A DNA stretch of 64,000 nucleotides from an uncultured Oscillospiraceae bacterium (GTDB taxonomy: Bacteria > Bacillota > Clostridia > Oscillospirales > Oscillospiraceae): the NCBI GenBank assembly GCA_934667815.1, contig CAKUMO010000001.1, positions 132,448-196,447 on the forward strand. The letters are read 5' to 3'. The notes under the pieces are model-generated. The model was not told the origin of the DNA. It did not search any database and saw only the letters and a list, made by a program, of their open reading frames with translations. The position numbers were made by a program, and so were the translations under genes. This document shows, piece by piece, positions 25,860 through 34,243 of this stretch; positions within the stretch are counted from its first letter, which is position 1, and each line of letters begins with the position of its first letter.

Positions 25860-25972
25860 AGTAAGACCTCCTAAAATTCCTGCTGTGGAATTCTCTCTAT
25901 ACATATAGACCATCAAGACCGGCTTTTGCAACCGTTTTTTTATAAAAACTGAATTTTTTTATTTAAAAGATT

Positions 25973-26006
25973 GAATCCGCCTTCGGCAAAAGCCGAAGGC
26001 GGATTC
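25973..26006 (-). terminator. Intrinsic terminator of the DUF4886 surface-protein gene
   Basis: A perfect 15-bp stem, GAATCCGCCTTCGGC paired with its complement around AAAA, lies 20 bp past the DUF4886 stop. On the minus strand an AT-rich stretch with several T follows. Confidence 0.82.
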
Positions 26007-26026
26007 TTGAGACTTATGAAATAAAC

Positions 26027-28525
26027 TTATTCTGCTTCTTTCCGCTTCTTCGCTACGGTCAGGCCGAGCAGCGTGCAGAGGCCTGCGGCAGCAAAGGCCG
26101 ACAGGAGCGTTGCAATGGGGGAGAAGCGGTCGCCGGTTTTCGGGCTGTCTGTCGCCGGCTTATCGGTACCGGGCTTATCCGTTCCGGGCTTATCAGTACC
26201 GGGCTTATCCGTCCCCGGTTTGTCCGTACCGGGATCATCCGTCCCCGGCTCGGTGAGGAAGACCGCAAAGTCGGCTTCTGCGTAGCCCTCGATCACATCC
26301 AGCTTGCTGCCCACATGCAGCTGCACCATCATGCGTGCGGCCGTGTAGCCGTCCAGATTGCCCAACGTCAGTGTACGGCCTGCATTGTACCAGCTTCCGT
26401 TGTTTGCAAATTGCCCCAGCACGGTGTGCTCGTCATAATAGGCAGCCTCCTGCGGTGCGGCTGCAACCCATTCACTGCCGTTGTAAAGCTCCAGACGCAC
26501 GTTGACGTTTCGGTCGGCATAGGTGCGCCAGTTGCCGTCACAGGCCGGGTCTTGGGTAAAGAGACTGTTCGGGTTTTCCTTTGTCCACGAGCTGAAAAGA
26601 TCCAGACTGCTGTCGGTGTAGTTGCCGTAGCTCAGGACGTTGGAGGAGAAGTGGAAGCTGTTTTCGCCGTTGGCTTTCAGCTTGCTCAGATCCAGATACA
26701 CAGGCACCCACACGCCGTTCTGTCCCTTGTAGTCCTGAACGTAAGCGCCGTACCAGCTCCCGTTGATGCGGACGCGGATGGCGGCCTTGTCGCTGTCCTT
26801 TTCGGAGGCGGCTGCGCCGGGCGTTTCCGGGACATTCCGGTGGAATACCTCGTCGCCCGTGAAGGGCATCAGCTCCTGCGGGTGCTCGATGGCGCGCTTC
26901 ACGGCCTCGAGCGCGATCGCCTTTTCATCTTCTGAAACGCCCTCGGGCGTATAGGCGATGTCCGCCACGCTCTTGCCCGTCAGCGCCTGCGCGACATAGA
27001 GACTGGCCAGATAGCGCCCGAGCGGGATGGACAGATGCGCACCGTCGCGGTAGAGGACGCGCTTGAGCGCCGAGGTTGCGGCGTTCTGCACGGCAGTGGC
27101 CGTGTAGAGGACCTTGGTGAAGCTCTGATTCGGAACGATCTCGCTCTTAACTGCGGCGATCATGCGGTTGTACATATCCTCGGAGGATTCATAGGGCGGC
27201 TCGACACTCGCGTTGGAGGCGTCTCTCCATGCAAAGCCCGTGTGCCAAAGCAGCTCTGCGCCGGGCGCAAGGCTCTTGACATGGTCGATCAGCTCCGGCA
27301 CCTTGGCGTATTCCGCAGGCACGCCGGCCTTGGGTGCGGAGTGCTGCAGGACGATGTAATCCCAGTCCTCAGAGGCGATGCCCTCGCGCATTGTGACATT
27401 GGTCAGGTTTTTCCATGTGCCGTCCACATTGGAGCGATACTCGTAGGCGGGGGAGTCGTTCTTCGCGCACTGCACATGGGTCGCAACGTCGCAGCCGCCG
27501 ATGTAGAGGACGCCGATACGCACGTCGTCATAACCCAGCTCGGTCAAGATGTCCCAGACATAAGCCATTGCGTCGTCGGAATGGCTGTTGCCGATCACAA
27601 GAATGCGGAAGGGGTTCTCGCTCGAGGTCGTGCCCTTCCGGAAGCGCGCGGTCAGCGCGGAGGCACGCGTGACGGCAAAGGTATAGCTGGCCTCTCTGCT
27701 GACCAGAAGGCCGGAGTTGTACCAGCCGTAGAAGCTGTAGCCCTCGGCGGGCTTTGCCGTGACCGTTACACTCTCACCGAACGCAACATCCGTCGTGGGC
27801 GCACCCTCGACCGTGCCGCCCTCCTCGGCCGTGACCGTCACGGTATATTTGTCAGGCAGAAACTTGGCGAAGCTCTTTTCCGAGAAGGTGTCCGGCACGG
27901 CCAAGCTGCTGCCGACATGCAGCTGCACCATCATGCGTGCGGCCGTGTAGCCGTCCAGATTGCCGACGGGCAGGTTGCGGGCAGCGTTGTGCCATTGATT
28001 ATCGTTGTTGGAAAGACCCAGCACCTCATGAAAATCATAATAGGTCTCCTCCTGCGGCGTGGCCGTCACCCAGCCGCTGCCGTCGAACAGCTCCAGCCGG
28101 ACGTTGATGTTGCGGTCGGTGTACTGCGTGAACTGGGAATCGCAGTACTGATGGGCGCAGGCAAAGCTGTTGAGGTTCTCTGCGGCCTTAGAGGCGAACA
28201 GATCGACGCTGCTGTCGGTGTAGTCGCCCTGATTGATGACGTTGGAGGAGAAGTTGAAATAGTTGACCGTGTTTGCATTCAGCTTGGAAATATCAAGATT
28301 TACTGCGACCCAAACGGAGGTCTGCCCCTTGTAATCATCCAGATAGGTTCCAAACCAGCTCCCGTTGACGCGGACGCGGATGGCGGCCTTGTCGCTGTCC
28401 GCGTCGGAGACGGCTGCACCCGGCGTTTCCGGTTCACGCTTGTGGCTGTCCTCGGCCAGCGCACCTGTGCAGAGTAGACCCGCGATCATGACCGCGACCA
28501 GAAAAACTGAAAGAAGTCTTTTCAT
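26027..28525 (-). CDS. Cell-wall DUF4886 (SGNH-like) protein with duplicated domain
   Basis: This 832-residue secreted protein has a signal peptide (about 1-24, ending ALA) and a symmetrical layout: unknown domain A (about 30-225), a small repeat-type module (about 228-295, VTVTAEEGGTVEG), a DUF4886 SGNH-hydrolase-like domain (about 306-575) with nucleophile region IGNSHSDDAM and late catalytic DGAHLS, unknown domain B (about 590-760) strikingly similar to A, then PGTDK repeats, SPKTGD and a C-terminal helix with a basic tail. SPKTG is a sortase-like signal, so it is wall-anchored. SGNH enzymes cut esters such as acetyl groups on glycans; A and B may bind carbohydrate. It has a clear terminator. 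Confidence 0.82.
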   Translation of the reverse strand: MKRLLSVFLVAVMIAGLLCTGALAEDSHKREPETPGAAVSDADSDKAAIRVRVNGSWFGTYLDDYKGQTSVWVAVNLDISKLNANTVNYFNFSSNVINQGDYTDSSVDLFASKAAENLNSFACAHQYCDSQFTQYTDRNINVRLELFDGSGWVTATPQEETYYDFHEVLGLSNNDNQWHNAARNLPVGNLDGYTAARMMVQLHVGSSLAVPDTFSEKSFAKFLPDKYTVTVTAEEGGTVEGAPTTDVAFGESVTVTAKPAEGYSFYGWYNSGLLVSREASYTFAVTRASALTARFRKGTTSSENPFRILVIGNSHSDDAMAYVWDILTELGYDDVRIGVLYIGGCDVATHVQCAKNDSPAYEYRSNVDGTWKNLTNVTMREGIASEDWDYIVLQHSAPKAGVPAEYAKVPELIDHVKSLAPGAELLWHTGFAWRDASNASVEPPYESSEDMYNRMIAAVKSEIVPNQSFTKVLYTATAVQNAATSALKRVLYRDGAHLSIPLGRYLASLYVAQALTGKSVADIAYTPEGVSEDEKAIALEAVKRAIEHPQELMPFTGDEVFHRNVPETPGAAASEKDSDKAAIRVRINGSWYGAYVQDYKGQNGVWVPVYLDLSKLKANGENSFHFSSNVLSYGNYTDSSLDLFSSWTKENPNSLFTQDPACDGNWRTYADRNVNVRLELYNGSEWVAAAPQEAAYYDEHTVLGQFANNGSWYNAGRTLTLGNLDGYTAARMMVQLHVGSKLDVIEGYAEADFAVFLTEPGTDDPGTDKPGTDKPGTDKPGTDKPGTDKPATDSPKTGDRFSPIATLLSAFAAAGLCTLLGLTVAKKRKEAE
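26150..26246 (-). repeat. 15-bp tandem repeat coding PGTDK linker
   Basis: About six degenerate 15-bp units encode PGTDD/PGTDK repeats before the SPKTGD anchor of the DUF4886 protein. They form a Pro-rich spacer across the cell wall and vary by synonymous bases, which limits slippage. Confidence 0.8.
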
Positions 28526-28713
28526 GCGTTGTCCTCTTTTCCTGTATATTTTCGGGGGTTAATTCTATTCTATCAGTCAAATTATCCAAAATATATATCA
28601 TATTCCTATGAAATATGTGGAATATCTACGATGGGTGCTCCGGCCTTTACACAGGCGACTAATCGGACTGCACAAAATCGGGAATTTGATTTCCAAAATT
28701 TTATGCAAAATGC

Positions 28714-28742
28714 TTGACAAGTGGAATGGCAGGGGTTATAAT
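28714..28742 (+). promoter_or_regulatory. Consensus SigA promoter of the alpha-glucan regulator operon
   Basis: Perfect TTGACA (28714-28719), a 17-bp spacer and perfect TATAAT (28737-28742) predict a start near 28749. That leaves about 47 untranslated bases before GTG 28796 and argues against the ATG at 28760 as the start. Confidence 0.85.
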
Positions 28743-28746
28743 GCTA

Positions 28747-28759
28747 TTGAACCGTTAAA
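28747..28759 (+). promoter_or_regulatory. Candidate operator of the second LacI regulator
   Basis: TTGAACCGTTAAA is a near-perfect inverted repeat about a central C (TTGAAC/GTTAAA) placed at the predicted transcription start. A perfect form, TTTAACCGTTAAA, is at 30299-30311 in the next gene, and a related AAAACGGTTGA lies between -35 and -10 of the promoter at 36443-36471. Confidence 0.5.
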
Positions 28760-28795
28760 ATGGCTTCGCCAGAAGACGCAGAGGGAGAGAAAAGC

Positions 28796-29893
28796 GTGAG
28801 AAAACAGGTCAGTGTGCGGGATGTTGCAAGAGAGGCGGGCGTCTCACCAGCGACAGTCTCCTATATCCTCAACGACACGCCCGGCCTGTCCTTTACCCCC
28901 GAGACGCGCCAGCGCGTGCTGACCGCGGCGGAAAAGCTGCACTACGTTGCGAATCAGGCTGCGAAAACGCTCGGCTCGGGTCGTGCGGAGGGCATCGTCC
29001 AGTCCAAGCTCATTGGTGTGGTCATCCCGCAGACGGAGAACAAGCGCAAGGAATCGCACATCATGTTCGGCAATCCCTTTTACGGCACGTTTCTCAGCGC
29101 AGTGGAGCTGGAAGCGCGGCGCGCGGGCTATCAGCTCATCCTTTCGGGCACCAATCCCGGCCAGAGCTACATTGACATTGCCAAAAGCCGCACGCTCGAC
29201 GGCGTGATTATCCTCGGCGCCTATCCTTCGGACGACGAGGCTGAATATAAAAAGTATAAGATCCCTGCCGTGCTGGTTGATTGCTACGGCAGCAGCGACA
29301 GCTTCTTTTACAGCGTCCGCACGGACGACCGCCTCGGCGGCTATCTTGCAACCAAATATCTGATCGAGCAGGGGCATCGCCGCATCGCCATCGTGACGGG
29401 CGAGTTAAAGGCGCACGGCGTCAATTCCGAGCGCTATCTGGGCTATCTGGACGCGCTGCGTGAGGCGGGGCTTACGCCGTCGCAGGACGACGTTTTTGAG
29501 GGGCTGGTGGGCTATGACCACGGCCTCGAGGTTGCAAAGACACTGGCGCGGACGCGTCGGGATCTCACTGCGCTGTTCGCCACGGCGGACATCACGGCCA
29601 TCGGACTGATCAACGGCCTGCACGAGGCCGGTCTGCGCGTACCAGAAGACGTTTCCGTCATCGGCTTCGACGATGTGGAATATGCGAAAATGTGTTATCC
29701 CGGATTAACGACGATCCGGCAGAATATTATGGAGAAGGGGCGGCAGTCCGCCCGACTGATGATCGAGGCGGTGCAGGATCACAGCCTGCCTCGTGCGGAG
29801 TGGATCATTCCCATGGAACTGATTGAGAGAGGAACGGTGAAGCGAGTCGATGGTAATCAAGCATATGCCCAGCGGCCTGTTTCCGCATTTTGA
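28796..29893 (+). CDS. LacI family regulator of the alpha-glucan locus
   Basis: This 365-residue repressor opens RKQVSVRDVAREAGVSPATVSYILN, a LacI helix-turn-helix, then a binding-protein-like effector domain (IGVVIPQTENKR, FYGTFLSAVELEARRAGYQLILSG, HRRIAIVTGEL, SVIGFDDVEYAKMCYPGLTTIRQ). GTG 28796 is preferred: it follows GGGAG and fits the predicted transcription start; ATG 28760 would leave almost no leader. It overlaps the GH31 gene by 44 bp. The effector is likely a product of alpha-glucan breakdown, perhaps a nigerose- or isomaltose-type disaccharide. Confidence 0.92.
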   Translation: MRKQVSVRDVAREAGVSPATVSYILNDTPGLSFTPETRQRVLTAAEKLHYVANQAAKTLGSGRAEGIVQSKLIGVVIPQTENKRKESHIMFGNPFYGTFLSAVELEARRAGYQLILSGTNPGQSYIDIAKSRTLDGVIILGAYPSDDEAEYKKYKIPAVLVDCYGSSDSFFYSVRTDDRLGGYLATKYLIEQGHRRIAIVTGELKAHGVNSERYLGYLDALREAGLTPSQDDVFEGLVGYDHGLEVAKTLARTRRDLTALFATADITAIGLINGLHEAGLRVPEDVSVIGFDDVEYAKMCYPGLTTIRQNIMEKGRQSARLMIEAVQDHSLPRAEWIIPMELIERGTVKRVDGNQAYAQRPVSAF

Positions 29894-32435
29894 CAGCGGG
29901 CTGGAACGGCGTCCGTACTTCGTCAAAGCGGGGGATCAGGTCGAGTTCGGCTGCCGTCTGGACGGCAGCAAAGCGGATTCCGTCCGGTTGGAGCTGACGG
30001 ATGGGGTGCGCACGGTGCGCGTGCCGGGAATCTACCACAGCGCGAACGATCGAGGCCAGCGGTATTTCCGCTTTGTCTACCGGACGCAGGAGGGGGAACG
30101 AACCCTGCACTACCGCTTCGTCACGTCGCGCGGCGAGAGGAGCCGGGACTATGAGTGCCCAATCCTGCGGGAGCTGACCTTTACTCCGGCAGACGCACTG
30201 ATCGAGAAAGAAAGACAGATCATTTTTCAAACGGATACACAGGCGTACAAAATCGAGCTTTCGGACGCACCTTGTATCCGAGTTATTTTGAAAGATAATT
30301 TAACCGTTAAAATAGAGGAATTACATAAAAAATCAGAATATAATAGAGAAGAATTGACAATCAATGGCGAGGACGGCACGCCGCTGCTGCGCGTGCTGCC
30401 TGAGCTGCGCGTGATGGTCGATGAACACGGCGTGGCCAAAAATCTCCGCCTGCGGCTGAAAATCCGCGGCAAGGCGGTGTTCGGGCTGGGCGAGAAATTC
30501 GACGCGGTCGATCAGGCGGGGAAATCGCCTCTGAATTACGTCGTCGAGCAATTCTCCAACCAGCAGGACAAGACATATCTGCCCATTCCCTTCTTTTTCA
30601 CCGAGGCCGGTGTGAGCTTCCTGCAAAAAACGACCTATCCCTCGTCCTTTGCGTTCTCCGCACCGGATGCGGACGGTTGGGTCACGCTGGAGCTGTTTGC
30701 GGTGTGCGCGCAATCGGGCACGCTGTTTGAGGCCGCCGTCCACACGGGAACGCCCGCCGCGCTCCTGCGCGCCTATGCCGCCGACACCGGCGAGGCTGTC
30801 CTGCCGCCCAAGTGGGCCTTTGGCCCGTGGATGTCCTCCAACGGCTGGAACACGCAGAAGGAGGCCATAGAGCAGCTCGAGAAGATGCGCGAGACGGCGA
30901 TCCCCGCGACCGTGATGGTGCTCGAGGCGTGGAGCGACGAGGAGACCTTTTACATCTGGAACGACGCAAGCTATAAGCCGCGCGCAGACGGCGGCGCGGT
31001 GCATTATGACGATTTCACGTTCCCGCCGGAGGGCAAATGGCCGGATCCCAAGGCGTTCTGCCGGACGCTTGCGAACGAGAACGTCAAGCTGATCCTGTGG
31101 CAGATTCCGGTCGTTAAATACGAGACTGCGCCGCACGGTGTACAGCTCGATCTTGACTGGGAATATGCGAAAAAGCACGGCCTTTGCCTGAAAAACGCAG
31201 ACGGAACGCCCTATCAGATCACGGAAATGTGGTTCGGCAATTCCCTGATCCCCGATTTTACCAATCCGGAGACGAAGCGCTGGTGGCTGGACTGCCGCCG
31301 CTATCTCGTCGAGGAGCTTGGCGTAGCGGGATTCAAGACCGACGGCGGGGAGTTTCTGTTCGATCCGGACGCACGCTTTTTCGACGGGCGCAGCGTCGCA
31401 GAGGCGCACAACGCTTTCCCGAATCTCTACGAGAGCGTCTATCACGAGCTGACAGACCTCACCTTCAGCCGTGCGGGCTACACCGGCGCGCAGAAATATC
31501 CCATCCATTGGGCGGGCGACCAGCTCTCCACGTTTGCAGAGCTGAAGGGGCAGCTCACGGCGGGGTTGTCTGCCGGACTGTCCGGCGTACCCTTCTGGGG
31601 CTTTGACATCGGCGGCTTTGCGGGCGATTTCCCGAGTACGGAGCTGTATCTGCGCAGCGCCGCGCTGGCGGCCTTCGCGCCGGTGATGCAGTTTCACTCC
31701 GAGCCGCGCGGCGGGCAATATTACATGGTGCAGCGCAACCACTGGAACAACGACCGCAGCCCATGGAACATGGCGCTGGCCAACCGCGACGAGCACATCG
31801 TGCCGGTCTATCGCCTCTTTGCCAATCTGCGCATGAATCTGCTGCCCTATCTCTGGCAGGAGGCGCAGCATTGCAGCCGGACGCTGCGGCCGATGATGGC
31901 GCATCTTGTCTATGACTACCCGCAGGATACAAACGTCCTGCATTTGGAGGATGAATATCTTCTCGGCCGGTCGCTGCTGGCCGCGCCGGTGATCGAGGAG
32001 GGCGCGACGGAGCGCGAGGTCTACCTTCCGCAGGGCGTGTGGCACGCGCTCTGGACGGGGCAGGCGCGGCAGGGGGGACAGACGATCCGTGTTTCCTGCC
32101 CGCTTACGGAGCTGCCGGTGTTCGTTCGTGACGGCACGGCGCTTCCTCTGAATTTGAACAATGCCTTCATTATGGGTACGACCGAGCCGAGCGGCGCGAT
32201 GAGCAACCGGACGGACGGTTATGAAAATCTTTGCTTCCTGCTCTTTGGCGCGTGCGGCGAGAGCCGCTTCCGCGACGAGCTGGGCAACAATCTGACGCTG
32301 CGCTGGCAGAACAGAGAAATTCAAACGGAGGGCACGCTTGCCTGTCCCGTCACGGTGCTTGCAGACTTCCTGACGGACGGCGTGGCGGCCAAGCTATTCG
32401 GAAGAACGGTCTACGGGATCAGAAAGGAGCCGTAA
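29850..32435 (+). CDS. Cytosolic GH31 alpha-glucosidase, CtsY/cycloalternan-degrading-like
   Basis: This 861-residue GH31 enzyme has no signal peptide. An N-terminal beta-sandwich (about 1-120) and galactose-mutarotase-like domain precede the barrel. The nucleophile is Asp498 in GFKTDGGEF and the acid/base Asp557 in HWAGDQLST, the pair used by CtsY-type enzymes rather than ordinary alpha-glucosidases with WNDMNE. PPKWAFGPWMSSNGWNTQKEA and LEAWSDEETFYIWNDA also match that group. Known intracellular relatives hydrolyse cycloalternan to isomaltose, so it is likely the ring-opening enzyme; this is inference. The start could also be ATG 29865. A short AT-rich patch (30281-30366) with an operator-like palindrome differs in base use from the rest. 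It is coupled to the next gene by TAATG. Confidence 0.85.
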   Translation: MVIKHMPSGLFPHFDSGLERRPYFVKAGDQVEFGCRLDGSKADSVRLELTDGVRTVRVPGIYHSANDRGQRYFRFVYRTQEGERTLHYRFVTSRGERSRDYECPILRELTFTPADALIEKERQIIFQTDTQAYKIELSDAPCIRVILKDNLTVKIEELHKKSEYNREELTINGEDGTPLLRVLPELRVMVDEHGVAKNLRLRLKIRGKAVFGLGEKFDAVDQAGKSPLNYVVEQFSNQQDKTYLPIPFFFTEAGVSFLQKTTYPSSFAFSAPDADGWVTLELFAVCAQSGTLFEAAVHTGTPAALLRAYAADTGEAVLPPKWAFGPWMSSNGWNTQKEAIEQLEKMRETAIPATVMVLEAWSDEETFYIWNDASYKPRADGGAVHYDDFTFPPEGKWPDPKAFCRTLANENVKLILWQIPVVKYETAPHGVQLDLDWEYAKKHGLCLKNADGTPYQITEMWFGNSLIPDFTNPETKRWWLDCRRYLVEELGVAGFKTDGGEFLFDPDARFFDGRSVAEAHNAFPNLYESVYHELTDLTFSRAGYTGAQKYPIHWAGDQLSTFAELKGQLTAGLSAGLSGVPFWGFDIGGFAGDFPSTELYLRSAALAAFAPVMQFHSEPRGGQYYMVQRNHWNNDRSPWNMALANRDEHIVPVYRLFANLRMNLLPYLWQEAQHCSRTLRPMMAHLVYDYPQDTNVLHLEDEYLLGRSLLAAPVIEEGATEREVYLPQGVWHALWTGQARQGGQTIRVSCPLTELPVFVRDGTALPLNLNNAFIMGTTEPSGAMSNRTDGYENLCFLLFGACGESRFRDELGNNLTLRWQNREIQTEGTLACPVTVLADFLTDGVAAKLFGRTVYGIRKEP
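30299..30311 (+). promoter_or_regulatory. Perfect operator-like palindrome inside GH31
   Basis: TTTAACCGTTAAA is an exact inverted repeat of six bases about a central C, inside an unusually AT-rich part of the GH31 gene. It matches the site at the promoter of the LacI gene at 11 or more of 13 positions, suggesting a second operator 1.5 kb away. Confidence 0.45.
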
Positions 32436-34243
32436 TGAACTATCAAGTGACAGGAAACGAATACGTCGCCCTGCCCACGCTGCGCGAGGCGGATGCTGCG
32501 CTTGAGAGCCTGAGCTTCCTGCACATGGGCGCGAAGGGCATGCTCGAGCTTTGCGGCACACAGGAAGCGCCGCTGCTTGCGCCCTTTGTGCAGCGGGCGG
32601 GGAGCGAGATGCCGCTTGAGGGCTTGCGCTGGGAGCGCCTGCATTCGTGGATCCCGCGCTTCACGGCGGAGCTTTGCGGCCTTGCGCTTGAGGGCATTTT
32701 GCTCACGCCCATAGACGAGCGCGGCTTCGGCTGGCGGCTGCGTGCGACGAACCGCGAGGGTGCGGCTGAGATCACGCTCGGGCTGCGCGGCACTTGGGCG
32801 CAGACGCTGCACTCGGTCAACGAGAGCAAACCTGTGGATGCGGAAAAGCACCTCTATCCCAGCGGCTGGAACCACTGCCATGTCATGGATTTGCGGCCGG
32901 GGCTGTCGCTCTTTGCGTTCGCACCGATTTACACCGAGCAGCCGGAGCATTGTCCGATCCGCTCTCAGTTTGAACGTGCAGGCGAAGAAATTCACTATTG
33001 CATTGAGAGACAGCAAACCCTTGCGGCCGGCGAGACGCTGGAGCTGACGGTCTGGTTCGGCCTTGGCTTTGAGGAGGTCTCGGCGGCGACCTCGGCAAAG
33101 GAGCTGCTGCGGCAGGGCTTTGCGCAGGAGCTGGAGCGCACGGAGCGCTGGCTTTCCGCGCGCGAACGCACCGTGGGCGATGCGCGGCTTGATGAGATTT
33201 TGAATACCAATCTCTTTTTCAGCTATTTTTTCGGCGCGGGGCGGACGCTCGATACCGAGGAATTCGTCCTTGTCACCTCGCGCAGCCCGCGCTATTACGT
33301 CAGTGCCGCCTATTGGGACAGGGACAGCCTGCTTTGGAGCTTTCCGGCGATTTTGCTTGCCGATCCGGAGACGGCGCGGCAGATGCTGCACTATGTGTTT
33401 ACGCGGCAGATCCGCAACGTCGGCCTGCACAGCCGCTTCATCGACGGCACGCTGCTCGAACCGGGCTTCGAGCTTGACGAGCTGCTTGCACCCGTGATCG
33501 CACTATCTCGCTATGTGGAAAACACCGGCGACCGCACGATTTTGCAGAAGCCATGGATGCGCGAGGGCATCGAGCGCATTCTCACGCGCCTGCAAAGCAA
33601 GCGCAGCACAGAAACGGCACTTTACGAGACCTTTCTACAGCCGACGGACGACCTGAGGCGCTATCCCTATCTGACCTATGACAATGTTCTTGTCTGGTAC
33701 GGCCTGCGCGCGCTGGCGGCGCTGTTTCCGGAGCACACCGCTCTTGCCGGGACGGCCGAGGATGTGCGCAGCGCGATTTACGCGCACTGCGTCCGCGAAA
33801 AGGACGGGGAGAGAATGTTCGCGTGGTCGGTCGATCTGCAAGGCGGTTGGGATATCTACGACGAGCCGCCCGGAAGCCTGCTCCTGCTGCCGCACTTCGG
33901 CTTCTGTGGGCAGGACGACCCGATCTGGCGGCATACCGCTGAGGTCATCCGTGCGAAGGACTATCCCTACTCCTTTGCGGGCTGCCCCATTGCAGAGATC
34001 GGCTGCCCGCATGCGCCGCACCCTTGGGTTTTGAGTATTGCCAACAGCCTGCTCTCCGGCAGCCGCGGCAGCGCAAGGACGCATCTTCTGCGCTGCAAGC
34101 TGGACAACGGCATCGCCTGTGAGAGCGTGGACGAATTTACCGGCGAGAGCACGACGGGCGAGGCCTTTGCTACCTGCGCGGGCTTCCTCGCCTACGCCAT
34201 TGACGCGGCCTTTGCGGGCCGCAGAAAGGAGGACGGCTCATGA
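32435..34243 (+). CDS. (alpha/alpha)6-barrel glycoside hydrolase, family uncertain
   Basis: This 602-residue cytosolic protein has an N-terminal beta-domain (about 1-220) and a C-terminal helical barrel with YYVSAAYWDRDSLLWSFPAIL, GLHSRFIDGTLLEPGFELDELLAPV and SVDEFTGESTTGEAFATCAGFLAY. Such segments occur in GH15, GH63, GH125 and MGH1-like enzymes, with acidic residues at the mouth of the barrel (Asp in WDRDS, Glu in DEFTGES) as candidate catalysts. ATG 32435 shares one base with the GH31 stop (TAATG). Its place between a GH31 and a GH65 gene argues for trimming alpha-glucosidic oligosaccharides. I cannot assign the family or linkage. Confidence 0.72.
   Translation: MNYQVTGNEYVALPTLREADAALESLSFLHMGAKGMLELCGTQEAPLLAPFVQRAGSEMPLEGLRWERLHSWIPRFTAELCGLALEGILLTPIDERGFGWRLRATNREGAAEITLGLRGTWAQTLHSVNESKPVDAEKHLYPSGWNHCHVMDLRPGLSLFAFAPIYTEQPEHCPIRSQFERAGEEIHYCIERQQTLAAGETLELTVWFGLGFEEVSAATSAKELLRQGFAQELERTERWLSARERTVGDARLDEILNTNLFFSYFFGAGRTLDTEEFVLVTSRSPRYYVSAAYWDRDSLLWSFPAILLADPETARQMLHYVFTRQIRNVGLHSRFIDGTLLEPGFELDELLAPVIALSRYVENTGDRTILQKPWMREGIERILTRLQSKRSTETALYETFLQPTDDLRRYPYLTYDNVLVWYGLRALAALFPEHTALAGTAEDVRSAIYAHCVREKDGERMFAWSVDLQGGWDIYDEPPGSLLLLPHFGFCGQDDPIWRHTAEVIRAKDYPYSFAGCPIAEIGCPHAPHPWVLSIANSLLSGSRGSARTHLLRCKLDNGIACESVDEFTGESTTGEAFATCAGFLAYAIDAAFAGRRKEDGS

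Larger units (their letters stand above)
28526..28795. other. Divergent intergenic region before the alpha-glucan locus
   Basis: This 270-bp AT-rich region separates the minus-strand DUF4886 gene from the plus-strand LacI gene. It holds the strong plus-strand promoter at 28714-28742 and an operator-like site. A minus-strand promoter for the DUF4886 gene must also lie here, but I can only suggest weak -10-like TAGAAT near 28565-28575. Confidence 0.5.

Noticed and set aside
26150-26246. Short regular repeats considered as a CRISPR array
   Set aside because: The units are 15 bp, contiguous without spacers, and encode PGTDK in frame.
29850-32435. Cytosolic GH31 as an alpha-xylosidase
   Set aside because: YicI-like alpha-xylosidases use KTDFGE; here the motif is KTDGGEF with GDQ, matching CtsY-type enzymes.
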